DNA of 64,000 bases from Leptothrix cholodnii SP-6 (GTDB lineage: Bacteria > Pseudomonadota > Gammaproteobacteria > Burkholderiales > Burkholderiaceae_C). Below are positions 38,231-45,703 of this stretch, piece after piece. The stretch lies in contig NC_010524.1 in NCBI RefSeq assembly GCF_000019785.1, positions 1,302,001-1,366,000 on the forward strand. Direction: 5' to 3'. Position 1 is the first letter of the stretch, and each line of letters opens with the position of its first letter. Position numbers and translations under genes: made by a program. A model generated the notes under the pieces. That model did no database searches and was not told where the DNA came from. It saw only the letters and a program-made list of their open reading frames with translations.

Positions 38231-38253
38231 ATCTTGATAGAGGTCATCAAGAT
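38231..38253. promoter_or_regulatory. inverted repeat upstream of photolyase operon
   Basis: ATCTTGAT (38231-38238), seven bases, ATCAAGAT (38246-38253) is a perfect 8-7-8 dyad in a locally AT-rich gap, 71 to 93 bases upstream of the DUF2256 ATG. A related half, TTCAGCTTGATTGA, lies before the methyltransferase gene (38976-38989). It could be an operator for a dimeric regulator. The regulator is not identified here. Confidence 0.5.
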
Positions 38254-38295
38254 CGCTGCGAGAATGCGATTCAAATCCGACTCAGCAAGGCTGAT

Positions 38296-38934
38296 TCATT
38301 GACGACGTCGGGCGACCAGGCCGATGAGGGCCGACCGTCCGCGGTGGCCGGTGCCCTCGGCCACTTCGGCGTCGTACTCGCGCAGCGTGAGCAGGTCCAT
38401 CTCCGCGAAGGCTTCGCGCAGCATGGCTTCGGTGTACAGGTGCGACGCCAGAGGCGGCCCGCCGGTCCGGTACACGAGCTGCCTGGGTGTGTAGCCCAGC
38501 AGCACCAGAACGCCGCCGGGCTTCAGGCTGGCCGCCATGTTCGCGAACAGGCGCGCGCGCAGCGCCGGGTCGGCGAACTGCACGAAGATCGCGGCCACGC
38601 CGTCGTAGGTGGCCTGCGGCCACGGGAAACCGTCGCAGTCGGCCACCGTGAAGTCGACTGCCACGCCCCGGCTGGCGGCGAGTCGGCGGGCCTTGGCCAC
38701 GCCGATTTCGGCGATGTCGAAGGCGTCGACCTGCAGGCCTTGCCCGGCAAGCCAGACGCTGTTGCGCCCCTCGCCGTCGGCCACGCTCAGGATCCGCTGC
38801 CCGGCCCGCCAGTGGTGAGCCTGTTCGCGCAGCCACTCGTTGGGCTCGATGCCGAACAGGTAGTCGTCCTGGTCGAAGCGGCGGTTCCAGGTGCCCGCCG
38901 GATCCTCGAACGAAGGGGTTGGATTCTGTGACAT
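38296..38934 (-). CDS. class I SAM-dependent methyltransferase (TehB/Tam-like)
   Basis: A 212-residue methyltransferase. WNRRFDQDDYLFGIEPNEWL at the N-terminus, SAM motif I ILSVADGEGRNSVWLAGQG (about 48-66), motif II VDAFDIAE, and DGVAAIFVQFADP with the post-motif strand are clear. The family includes tellurite-resistance TehB-like and thiol methyltransferases; the acceptor here is unknown. The ATG at 38934 gives the full WNxRF entry helix. It is separated from DUF2256 by about 135 bases that contain a dyad. Confidence 0.85.
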   Translation of the reverse strand: MSQNPTPSFEDPAGTWNRRFDQDDYLFGIEPNEWLREQAHHWRAGQRILSVADGEGRNSVWLAGQGLQVDAFDIAEIGVAKARRLAASRGVAVDFTVADCDGFPWPQATYDGVAAIFVQFADPALRARLFANMAASLKPGGVLVLLGYTPRQLVYRTGGPPLASHLYTEAMLREAFAEMDLLTLREYDAEVAEGTGHRGRSALIGLVARRRQ

Positions 38935-38975
38935 CGATGGGCCGCGGAGGGTTAATTTATCTTCATATAATTGTA

Positions 38976-38989
38976 TTCAGCTTGATTGA
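38976..38989 (+). promoter_or_regulatory. AT-rich promoter region with half-site matching the 38231 dyad
   Basis: TTCAGCTTGATTGA here matches TTCATCTTGATAGA at 38228-38241 at 12 of 14 positions, same orientation. It lies 42 to 55 bases upstream of the methyltransferase ATG, in the only markedly AT-rich stretch of the area (about 38950-38992). A shared regulator is inferred. Confidence 0.35.
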
Positions 38990-39066
38990 TATGAGCCGCC
39001 CGGTTCACGCGACACGGCTCGGCGCCGACCCTGGCGTTCGTGAACGGCCCTTCTTTGAACTCGCTC

Positions 39067-39528
39067 ATGCGCACCGATTCCCCGATCGTCGAACCGTCAT
39101 CCCTTCGCCGTGTTTCCCGGCGTCGTCTTGCGTGGCTGGTCCTGGCCACGGCCGCGCTGGGCGTGGCGGGCTGTGGCGAGGCCGGCGCATCGGCCGACGC
39201 CGTCAGCCTGGACTTCGCACGCGCCGAGCACGAGAGCGGGCGCGCCGTCCTGATCGACATCCGCGAGCCCGACGAGCACGCCACCGGCGTGGCCGCAGGG
39301 GCGCGGTTGTTGCCGATGCGGCAACTGGGTCGGCGGTTGGCCGAGATACCGGCCGACCCCGCCCAGCCGGTGCTGCTGATCTGCAATACGCAGAACCGGT
39401 CGAGCGCGACGCTGCGTGCGCTGCGCGAGCGCGGCTACGGGCATGTGCGCTACGTGCAGGGCGGCATGAGCGAATGGGCCCGTCGCGGCTGGCCGATGGT
39501 CAGGCCGGCCGGCCGATCCGGCGACTGA
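39067..39528 (+). CDS. rhodanese-domain lipoprotein
   Basis: A 153-residue protein with a basic N-region and lipobox: AWLVLATAALGVAGC (Cys about 41), so probably a membrane-anchored lipoprotein. The mature part is a single rhodanese domain: VLIDIREPDEHATGVAAGAR, active-site loop LLICNTQNRSS with the catalytic Cys, and YVQGGMSEWARRGWP. It could transfer sulfane sulfur or relay redox signals in the periplasm. The ATG at 39067 is chosen; GTG at 39040 would only add nine residues. The next gene, a Crp/Fnr regulator, follows within 25 bases. Confidence 0.82.
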   Translation: MRTDSPIVEPSSLRRVSRRRLAWLVLATAALGVAGCGEAGASADAVSLDFARAEHESGRAVLIDIREPDEHATGVAAGARLLPMRQLGRRLAEIPADPAQPVLLICNTQNRSSATLRALRERGYGHVRYVQGGMSEWARRGWPMVRPAGRSGD

Positions 39529-39551
39529 GCCCGCAGGGCGGAATGCTGCGC

Positions 39552-40286
39552 ATGACCGGGATCGCGATCTACCGCCAGGACGATCGCCATCCCCAGGCGC
39601 AGGCCTGCGCGGCCTGCGAGGTGCGCAGCTCGGCGCTGTTCGGTGCGCTCGACGATGCCGGCCTCGACCGCATCCACACCCACATCGCCAGCCTGACGTT
39701 CGATCCCGATGCCACCGTCTACGACCGCGGCACCGCGGGGCTCGCGGTCTACACCGTCCGTGCCGGGCTGGTCCGTTTCGAGCGCACCACCGAGCGCGGC
39801 GACCGGCGCATCGTCCGGCTGGCCGGTCGCGGCGACCTGATCGGCCAGGAGGCCCTGCTGCAGCGGCCCTATGCCGACGAGGCGGTGGCGTGCACGCCGG
39901 TGCAGCTGTGCCGTATCCCGCGCACGCTCATCGACGAGCTGGCGCGGGGCGAGGGCACGCTGCCCCGTGAACTGATGTTGCGATGGCAGGTGGCACTCGA
40001 TGCCGCCGAGACCTGGGTCGCCGACCTGTCGACAGGTCCGGCGCGCCGGCGCCTGCTGCGCCTGCTGCTGCGGCTGTCCGAGCATGCCGACCCGGGCGGC
40101 CAGATCTGGATGCCGCGCCGCGAGGAGATCGGCGCCATGCTCGACATGACGGTGGAAACCGCCAGCCGCCTGATCAGCGCGTTGCGGCGCGAAGGCGTGC
40201 TCGAGCTGGCGCGCTCGCGCAGCCGCAGTGCCCGGCTGGATGCAGCCGCGTTGCAGAAGGCCTTGCGCGCCGAGGATTCGGCCTGA
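39552..40286 (+). CDS. Crp/Fnr family transcriptional regulator
   Basis: A 244-residue regulator with a cyclic-nucleotide-binding-type beta-barrel (RGTAGLAVYTVRAGLVRFER, LAGRGDLIGQEALLQRPYADE) and a C-terminal winged helix-turn-helix (PRREEIGAMLDMTVETASR). The N-terminus has a CxxC pair (ACAACEVRSS) and further Cys at ACTPVQLC. These resemble, but do not equal, the four-Cys FNR FeS site, so the sensing chemistry is open. ATG at 39543 is an alternative; 39552 is better placed relative to GGGCGGA at 39535-39541. It follows the rhodanese gene and may sense sulfur or redox state. Confidence 0.82.
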   Translation: MTGIAIYRQDDRHPQAQACAACEVRSSALFGALDDAGLDRIHTHIASLTFDPDATVYDRGTAGLAVYTVRAGLVRFERTTERGDRRIVRLAGRGDLIGQEALLQRPYADEAVACTPVQLCRIPRTLIDELARGEGTLPRELMLRWQVALDAAETWVADLSTGPARRRLLRLLLRLSEHADPGGQIWMPRREEIGAMLDMTVETASRLISALRREGVLELARSRSRSARLDAAALQKALRAEDSA

Positions 40287-40358
40287 GCCCCGGCCCTGCG
40301 GTTCACGCTGGGTGTACGGTTGCGCGCCGGTCGACCGGCCGCTCACACAAGGATCCCG

Positions 40359-40862
40359 ATGAAACTGGCCGTTGATGTGCATTTCGACGCCGAGGGCGCC
40401 GTCGCCGCCGCCGTCGCCTTCGACGAATGGGCTGCGCCCGAAGCGTCCCGGACGTACACCTCCCGCATCGCCCACGTCGACAAGGCGGTGCGCGGCGAGC
40501 TCGATCTTCGCGCGCTGCCGTGTCTGCTGCAGCTGCTGCGCGAGCATGCGCTCGAACCCGAGCTCGTCCTGATCGACGGATTCGTCCACCTCGACGCGCA
40601 GGAAACGCCCGGGCTGGGGCGCCACCTGTACCAGGCCCTCGGTGGCCGCACCGCCGTCATCGGCGTCTCGAAGACGGCTCGGCCGGGCCTGTCGGCGCAG
40701 TTCGAGGTGGCGCGCGAAGAAGAGGCCCGGCCGGTGATCGTGACCTGCGTCGGTGTCGACATCGGTGCCGCCAAGGCCCGGCTGCGCGCCATGCACGGCA
40801 AACGCCGCGTCCCGACGCTGCTCAAGCAGGTCGCTCGCATCGCCAAGGGCGCGGCGTCCTGA
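40359..40862 (+). CDS. endonuclease V-like protein (divergent)
   Basis: A 167-residue protein with the fold pattern of deoxyinosine 3'-endonuclease V: KLAVDVHFD, an RALPCLLQLLREH helix, ELVLIDGFVHLD, AVIGVSKT, and VTCVGVDIGAAKARL near the end. From memory of E. coli Nfi, the second position of FREYPALL is the catalytic Glu; here the matching stretch reads LRALPCLL, so that Glu appears to be Ala. The first Asp (AVDVHFD) and IDG Asp are present. It is shorter than Nfi (about 223). The activity may be altered or lost. The start is the ATG at 40359 with AAGGA just upstream. Confidence 0.75.
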   Translation: MKLAVDVHFDAEGAVAAAVAFDEWAAPEASRTYTSRIAHVDKAVRGELDLRALPCLLQLLREHALEPELVLIDGFVHLDAQETPGLGRHLYQALGGRTAVIGVSKTARPGLSAQFEVAREEEARPVIVTCVGVDIGAAKARLRAMHGKRRVPTLLKQVARIAKGAAS

Positions 40863-40899
40863 GCCCTGGCGTTGCCCGGTTGCGCCCTCGACGCGTTGC

Positions 40900-41466
40900 T
40901 CAAGCCTGGCGAGCGGGCGCCATCCGCATGCCGCGCCGGAAGGTCTCGGTGATCAGCATGCACGGGCCTTCGGGCGTGGTGATGCAGTAGCTGCGCGTGG
41001 CGCCGGCGTCAGGCAGCCCGACCACGCCCCACAGCCGTTCGCACAGCGCGGGCGGCGGGGCGTCGAAGAACGCGCGGCGCACCCACATGCGCGCCAGCAG
41101 GTGGCCGATCGGGGTCACGCCTTCCTCGAGCTCGCGCCGCACGTCGGCGGCCAGGCCGTCGAGCGCGATGTACGACAGGTTGTCCATCATCACCTCGCCG
41201 TGCGCGTGCAGGCAGGTGATGCGCTCGATGAAGCGCGATCCGGGCAGCCGCTCGCCGACCTCGGCCGGTACCCGTCCGACGATCTGCTGATCCAGCAGTT
41301 GCAGCGCGACGGCGCCGGCGGCAACCACCTCGCACAGCCGGGTGGCCGAGCCGTCCTGCGCCAGCAGCAGCTGCAGCTCGCGCTGCGCGAACGCGGCCAC
41401 CGCCGGGCCATCGGCCGGGGTGTGGAAGGGTTGACGCAGCAGCGCCGGATGAGCAGTGGCAGACAT
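40900..41466 (-). CDS. chorismate pyruvate-lyase-like protein (DUF98 type)
   Basis: A 188-residue protein with ITCLHAHGEVMMDNLSYIAL and LEEGVTPIGHLLARMWVRR, which resemble the DUF98/chorismate lyase II fold. UbiC-like enzymes make 4-hydroxybenzoate for ubiquinone. No ubiA lies beside it, so the assignment to ubiquinone synthesis is unproven. The start is the ATG at 41466; upstream codons are Arg-rich and unrelated. It is divergent from the CDF metal exporter across a 21-base palindrome. Confidence 0.5.
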   Translation of the reverse strand: MSATAHPALLRQPFHTPADGPAVAAFAQRELQLLLAQDGSATRLCEVVAAGAVALQLLDQQIVGRVPAEVGERLPGSRFIERITCLHAHGEVMMDNLSYIALDGLAADVRRELEEGVTPIGHLLARMWVRRAFFDAPPPALCERLWGVVGLPDAGATRSYCITTPEGPCMLITETFRRGMRMAPARQA

Positions 41467-41490
41467 GATCGAACGTCGGGTGAGTCGCCG

Positions 41491-41511
41491 CCGCGTGGCC
41501 CGGCCACGCGG
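41491..41511. promoter_or_regulatory. 21-bp perfect palindrome between divergent genes
   Basis: CCGCGTGGCC-C-GGCCACGCGG: ten-base arms around one central base. It sits between the DUF98 gene (start 41466) and the CDF exporter gene (start 41600), a natural place for an operator. It has no U-tract, so it is not a simple terminator. Confidence 0.4.
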
Positions 41512-41599
41512 CTGACCGGCCGCACTGTAGCGGCTGCCCGCGCCCGATTGCCACGTCCGTCCGACCACCTGCTGCCGAGGCCGGGAACAGAATACGCGC

Positions 41600-42607
41600 A
41601 TGCACGATCACTCCGGACATGACCATCCCGCCCACGGCTTGAAGGCCTCCGACGCGCATGGACACCGGCATGCGCACGGGCACGCACACAGCCACGCGCC
41701 GGCCGACTTCAACACCGCCTTCGCGATCGGCATCGCGCTCAACATCGCCTTCGTCGCGATCGAGGCCTTCTACGGCTGGAAGATCAACTCGCTGGCGCTG
41801 CTGGCCGACGCCGGCCACAACCTGAGCGACGTCGCCGGCCTGGTGCTGGCCTGGGGCGGCGCGCTGGCCGGCCGGCTGCGGCCCGACGCGCGCCACACCT
41901 ACGGCTGGAAGCGGGCTTCCATCCTGGCCGCGTTTGCCAACGCGCTGCTGCTGCTGGTGGCGATGGGGTCGCTGGCCTGGGAGGCGGCGCAGCGCCTGCA
42001 GTCGCCCGAGGCCACCGAGGGCTGGACCCTCATCGCGGTGGCCGGCGTGGGCATCGTCGTCAACGCCGCCACCGCTGCGCTGTTCATGCGCGGGCGCGAG
42101 GACGATCTCAACATCCGCGGCGCCTTCCTGCACATGGCCGCCGATGCGCTGGTGTCGCTGGGCGTGGTGATCGGCGGCGCGCTCTACCTGTGGCAGGGCT
42201 GGGCCTGGATCGACCCGGTGATGAGCCTGGCGATCGCCGCGGTGATCGTGCTGGGCACCTGGGGCCTGTTGCGCCAGTCGCTGCACCTGCTGTTCGACGG
42301 CGTGCCCGAGCACATCGACCTGCACGCGGTGCGCGAGCTGCTGCTGGGCCTGCCGGGCGTGAGCGAGGTCCACGACCTGCATGTCTGGGCGATGGGTACC
42401 TCGCAGAACGCGCTGACCGCGCACCTGGTGCTGACCGAGTCGAGCGGCGAGCCGGGCCAGGCGCCGGCCGCCGACCCGGTCCTCGTGCTGTGCCGGGCCG
42501 AACGGGCGCTGCACACGCACTTCGAGATCCGCCACGTCACGCTGCAGCTCGAGCCGCCGGCGTATGCACGGCAATGCCGGTTGCGAGGCGACGCCGGCTG
42601 CGCCTGA
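41600..42607 (+). CDS. cation diffusion facilitator family metal exporter (Zn/Co type)
   Basis: A 335-residue inner-membrane antiporter with a His-rich N-terminus (residues 2-33, HDHSGHDH ... HRHAHGHAHSHA), six TM helices, and both HxxxD sites: LADAGHNLSDVAGL (TM2) and HMAADALVSLG (TM5). The cytosolic C-domain ends PVL...HTHFEIRHVTLQLEP. It exports Zn, Co or Cd using the proton gradient. The ATG at 41600 is near an AGAATA (41586-41591) that may be a -10 element; no ribosome site is obvious. Confidence 0.9.
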   Translation: MHDHSGHDHPAHGLKASDAHGHRHAHGHAHSHAPADFNTAFAIGIALNIAFVAIEAFYGWKINSLALLADAGHNLSDVAGLVLAWGGALAGRLRPDARHTYGWKRASILAAFANALLLLVAMGSLAWEAAQRLQSPEATEGWTLIAVAGVGIVVNAATAALFMRGREDDLNIRGAFLHMAADALVSLGVVIGGALYLWQGWAWIDPVMSLAIAAVIVLGTWGLLRQSLHLLFDGVPEHIDLHAVRELLLGLPGVSEVHDLHVWAMGTSQNALTAHLVLTESSGEPGQAPAADPVLVLCRAERALHTHFEIRHVTLQLEPPAYARQCRLRGDAGCA

Positions 42608-42732
42608 GCGCCGGCCGCTCCCGACCCGCCGTCGTCCCCCGAGGCGGGCCACTACCCGAGTCCGATCCCCGTGTCCACCGCGCCACGCAGCTGACTGCGT
42701 GAGCGTGGCTGTTTCGCTCTGATCTGAATCAA

Positions 42733-42749
42733 GGTATACAATATTCCAA
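42733..42749 (+). repeat. GGTATACAATATTCCAA repeat, copy 1
   Basis: This differs from copy 2 at two positions (A/T and A/G). It contains TATACA and is about 170 bases upstream of the porin ATG. It may be an operator half-site or promoter element. Confidence 0.5.
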
Positions 42750-42827
42750 GCATTGACGAGGTTGCTGTCGGCAACAGCGAATCTCCCTCGGGAGAGTTCA
42801 GTGTTTGCTCAAGAAGACGAATGACAC

Positions 42828-42844
42828 GGTATACATTGTTCCAA
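42828..42844 (+). repeat. GGTATACATTGTTCCAA repeat, copy 2
   Basis: The start-to-start distance to copy 1 is 95 bases, same orientation. It is 61 bases upstream of the porin ATG. TTGCTC at 42805-42810 lies 19 bases before its TATACA. Confidence 0.5.
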
Positions 42845-42904
42845 AAATCAGTCCCAGGTTCCCGTTCCTCGCCCTGACTCACTCACCAACCGAAGCACGC
42901 CCTC

Positions 42905-43873
42905 ATGAACTTCCGCACTGCCTTTGCCCTGACCCTCGGCGCTGTCGCGCTGCTGCCGCTGGCGGCTCACGCCCAGTCATCGTTCAACCTTTCCGGCCGG
43001 GTCGACCTGGGCCTGCGCCACGACTCGGCCATCGATGCCGCCACCGGCAGCAAGATCGGCACCCGGATGGCTTCGGGCACCAACAGCAACATCGCGCTGA
43101 CGGGCACCGAAGACCTGGGCGGCGGCATGGCCGCCTTCTTCAACGTCGAGCATCGCTTCAACGCGAGCAACGGCGCGGTATCCGATCCGGCGTCGTTCTG
43201 GAACGAGATCTCGGTGGTCGGCCTGCGCGGCTCGATGGGCTCGGTGCAGCTCGGCCGCCAGGACGGCCCGATCTTCTACGGCCTGTCACCCGATGCGTTC
43301 TACGGCGACTACGTCGGTGGCCGCGGTGAACGCAAGGCCGGCGCCGACGACAAGTTCAACAACGGCGTGCTGTACATGAGCCCGACCGTCAACGGCCTGC
43401 AGCTGATCCTGGGTGCCACGGTCGACAAGGGCGCGCCGATCGGCGGCCTGCAGCCCGACCGCGCCCGTGCCGGCGCGCTGCGCTACTCGAACGGCGCCTT
43501 CACGGCGTCGACCGCATTGGCCAAGCGCTTCAACGGCGACACCGCCTACGGCGTGGGCAGCACCTACAACTTCGGTGTGGCGACGCTGCTGTTCGTGGCC
43601 GGTCGCAACGACGGCGAGGGCATCGTCGGCCTGTCCGACGGCAAGCGCACGACGCTCGACATCGGCACCATCGTGCCGGTCAGCGCCCAGGGTTCGGTGC
43701 GCGCCAAGTACAACACCGACAAGCGCGGCGCCTCGACCACCCGCAACCTCGGCCTGGGCTACCTGCACGACCTGAGCAAGCGCACCAACCTGTACGTGAC
43801 CGGCAGCCAGACCAAGGTGACCGGCGCCAGCGCCACCGAGGCGATGGACATGGGCATCGTCCACCGCTTCTGA
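42905..43873 (+). CDS. outer-membrane porin (porin_4 family)
   Basis: A 322-residue porin with a signal peptide (NFRTAFALTLGAVALLPLAAHA) followed by a beta-barrel. Typical betaproteobacterial porin segments are FNLSGRVDLGLRHDS, GSRN-like loop NSNIALTGTEDLGGGMAAFF, GLRGSMGSVQLGRQDGP and the C-terminal Phe in MGIVHRF. It forms a trimeric diffusion channel for small solutes. It is likely strongly transcribed; the leader shows repeat and hairpin elements, and a factor-independent terminator follows. Confidence 0.93.
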   Translation: MNFRTAFALTLGAVALLPLAAHAQSSFNLSGRVDLGLRHDSAIDAATGSKIGTRMASGTNSNIALTGTEDLGGGMAAFFNVEHRFNASNGAVSDPASFWNEISVVGLRGSMGSVQLGRQDGPIFYGLSPDAFYGDYVGGRGERKAGADDKFNNGVLYMSPTVNGLQLILGATVDKGAPIGGLQPDRARAGALRYSNGAFTASTALAKRFNGDTAYGVGSTYNFGVATLLFVAGRNDGEGIVGLSDGKRTTLDIGTIVPVSAQGSVRAKYNTDKRGASTTRNLGLGYLHDLSKRTNLYVTGSQTKVTGASATEAMDMGIVHRF

Positions 43874-43880
43874 TGTGCCG

Positions 43881-43917
43881 GCCCTGATCGCCCGGGTGTC
43901 GGGAGTCAGGGCTTTTT
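43881..43917 (+). terminator. Rho-independent terminator after porin
   Basis: GCCCTGA (43881-43887) pairs with TCAGGGC (43906-43912), followed by five T (43913-43917). The right arm also carries the stop codon of the convergent folA gene (TGA read from the minus strand at 43906-43908). Confidence 0.8.
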
Positions 43918-44406
43918 GCGATGGTGCACGCGTTCGTAGCCGATGGCATCACTGCCATCGGCTGCGTGCGTTTCGCGGGACAGCACCTCGAAGGCACTGC
44001 GGTCCCAGTGCGGGAAAAACACGTCGCCGTCGACCGCCCGGTCGATCTCGGTGAGGATGATCTCGTCGGCCAGCGGCAGCGCCAGCCGGTACAGCTCGCC
44101 GCCGCCGATGACGAACAGCGTGGGCACATCGCCCAGCTGATCGAGCGCCTGCGCCAGGCTGTGCACGACGGTGGCGCCCTCGGCGCGCCAGTCCGGATTG
44201 CGCGTCAGCACGAGGTTGTGGCGCCCGGGCAGCGGGCGGAACTTCGCCGGCAGCGAGTCCCAGTTGCGCCGGCCCATCAGCACCGGATGTCCCATCGTCG
44301 TGCGGCGGAAGAACTGCAGGTCTTCCGGCAGGCGCCAGGGCAGGTCGTTGTCACGGCCGATCACGCCGTTGCGCGCCACGGCGGCGATCAGCACGATGCG
44401 CGTCAT
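43906..44406 (-). CDS. folA: dihydrofolate reductase
   Basis: A 166-residue type [25 protein letters not shown] (N-terminal strand and Trp-containing loop [12 protein letters not shown]), [15 protein letters not shown], and [20 protein letters not shown]. It reduces dihydrofolate using NADPH. It starts in an ATGA overlap with the thyA stop, the usual thyA-folA couple: thymidylate synthase makes dihydrofolate, DHFR recycles it. Confidence 0.95.
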   Translation of the reverse strand: MTRIVLIAAVARNGVIGRDNDLPWRLPEDLQFFRRTTMGHPVLMGRRNWDSLPAKFRPLPGRHNLVLTRNPDWRAEGATVVHSLAQALDQLGDVPTLFVIGGGELYRLALPLADEIILTEIDRAVDGDVFFPHWDRSAFEVLSRETHAADGSDAIGYERVHHRKKP

Positions 44407-45251
44407 ACCGCCACCGGCGCCTTGATGGCCGGGTGGTGCTGGTAGTCGAGCACCTCGAAGTCGTCGCAGGCGTAGTCGAAGATCGATGCCGGCCGGCGCT
44501 TGATGTGCAGCGTCGGATACGCGAAGGGCGTGCGCGCCAGCTGGGTCTCGACCTGCGTGGTGTGGTTGTCGTAGAGGTGGCAGTCGCCGCCGGTCCAGAT
44601 GAAGTCGCCCACGTCGAGGTCGCATTGCTGCGCCAGCATGTGGGTCAGCAGCGCGTAGCTGGCGATGTTGAACGGCACGCCCAGGAAGATGTCCGCGCTG
44701 CGCTGGTAGAGCTGGCAGCTGAGCTTGCCGCGGCCGCCTTCGTGCGTGGCCGGCGCGACGTAGAACTGGAACAGCGCGTGGCAGGGCATCAGCGCCATCT
44801 GCGGCAGCTCGGCCACGTTCCAGGCGCTGACGATGATGCGGCGCGAATCGGGGTTGCTGCGCAGCTGCTGCACCACCTCGGCGATCTGGTCGATGTGGCC
44901 GCCGTCGGCGGTCGGCCAGCTGCGCCATTGCACGCCGTAGACCGGCCCGAGATCACCGTCGTCACGCGCCCATTCGTCCCAGATGGTGCAGCCGCGCTCC
45001 TGCAGCCAGCGCACGTTGCGCTCGCCGCGCAAAAACCACAGCAGCTCCAGGATGATCGACTTCAGGTGCACCTTCTTGGTCGTCACCAGCGGGAAACCTT
45101 CGCTGAGATCGAAGCGCATCTGGTGGCCGAACAGGCTGCGCGTGCCGGTGCCGGTGCGGTCGCCCTTGGCCACGCCGGTGGTGTGCACCAGGCGCATCAG
45201 GTCTTCGAACTGGGAGCGCACGGGGCGCTGGAAACTCGCTTCGGTGGACAT
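44403..45251 (-). CDS. thyA: thymidylate synthase
   Basis: A 282-residue ThyA converting dUMP and methylene-THF to dTMP. The catalytic Cys is in [17 protein letters not shown]; other marks are [58 protein letters not shown] and GDCHLYDNH. The family usually has about 264 residues; a slightly longer N-terminus is normal. The start is ATG at 45251. It is upstream of folA with 4-base overlap. Confidence 0.96.
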   Translation of the reverse strand: MSTEASFQRPVRSQFEDLMRLVHTTGVAKGDRTGTGTRSLFGHQMRFDLSEGFPLVTTKKVHLKSIILELLWFLRGERNVRWLQERGCTIWDEWARDDGDLGPVYGVQWRSWPTADGGHIDQIAEVVQQLRSNPDSRRIIVSAWNVAELPQMALMPCHALFQFYVAPATHEGGRGKLSCQLYQRSADIFLGVPFNIASYALLTHMLAQQCDLDVGDFIWTGGDCHLYDNHTTQVETQLARTPFAYPTLHIKRRPASIFDYACDDFEVLDYQHHPAIKAPVAV

Positions 45252-45334
45252 GGCCGGACAGCTGGTGCCGCGCGTTGCGGCTGCGCCGCGGAGCAGCGGA
45301 TTCTAGGCGGGCCGCGATCGGCGTGCGTGTCCGG

Positions 45335-45703
45335 TCAGCCGAAGCGCAGCTTGGTGATCCACTGCTTGAGCAGCTGGCGCGCCGGTTCGCCGAGTTCGGC
45401 CCACTGCGCGCCCAGGCGCCACTCGTGCCCGCTCATCACCACGAACACCAGCTTGACGGTGCCGGGCACGGCCTGCAGCCGGGTCGGATCGTGCAGGTCG
45501 GGCACGCCCACGGTGATCTTCAGCCGGGCGTGTTCGGGCAGCGGCCTCTCGCAGCGCAGGCCCAGGCCGCTTTCGGAGATGTCGCGCACCTTCACCTCCA
45601 CGAGCTGGCCGTTGCCCAGATCCAGGCGCGCCGGCCAGTTCACGGTGTAGCGGGGCTCCCGGCGGTTGTCGATGCTGCCTTGTGCAAGTGGGCCCGTGCT
45701 CAT
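45335..45703 (-). CDS. PilZ-domain c-di-GMP-binding protein
   Basis: A 122-residue single-domain PilZ protein. Both c-di-GMP motifs are intact: RREPR (RxxxR, about 14-18) and DISESGLG (DxSxxG, about 42-49). The protein ends with FVVMSGHEWRLGAQW and WITKLRFG. It would bind c-di-GMP and act on a partner. It starts in an ATGA overlap with the upstream exporter stop, so the two are translated together; the exporter or its cargo is the obvious candidate for the regulated process. Confidence 0.87.
   Translation of the reverse strand: MSTGPLAQGSIDNRREPRYTVNWPARLDLGNGQLVEVKVRDISESGLGLRCERPLPEHARLKITVGVPDLHDPTRLQAVPGTVKLVFVVMSGHEWRLGAQWAELGEPARQLLKQWITKLRFG

Larger units (their letters stand above)
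42608..42904 (+). promoter_or_regulatory. porin leader with tandem repeat elements and hairpins
   Basis: This 297-base gap between the CDF gene and the porin holds two copies of a 17-base sequence GGTATACAWTRTTCCAA (W=A/T, R=A/G), a hairpin at 42761-42775 (GTTGC loop GCAAC), and the palindrome TCTCCC-TC-GGGAGA at 42782-42795. It is AT-richer than its surroundings and I see no gene with protein-like codon use in it. Each repeat contains TATACA, which could act as a -10. Confidence 0.55.

Noticed and set aside
42652..42882. 76-codon minus-strand frame in the porin leader
   Set aside because: No ribosome site, covers promoter repeats and hairpins, no homologue recognised.
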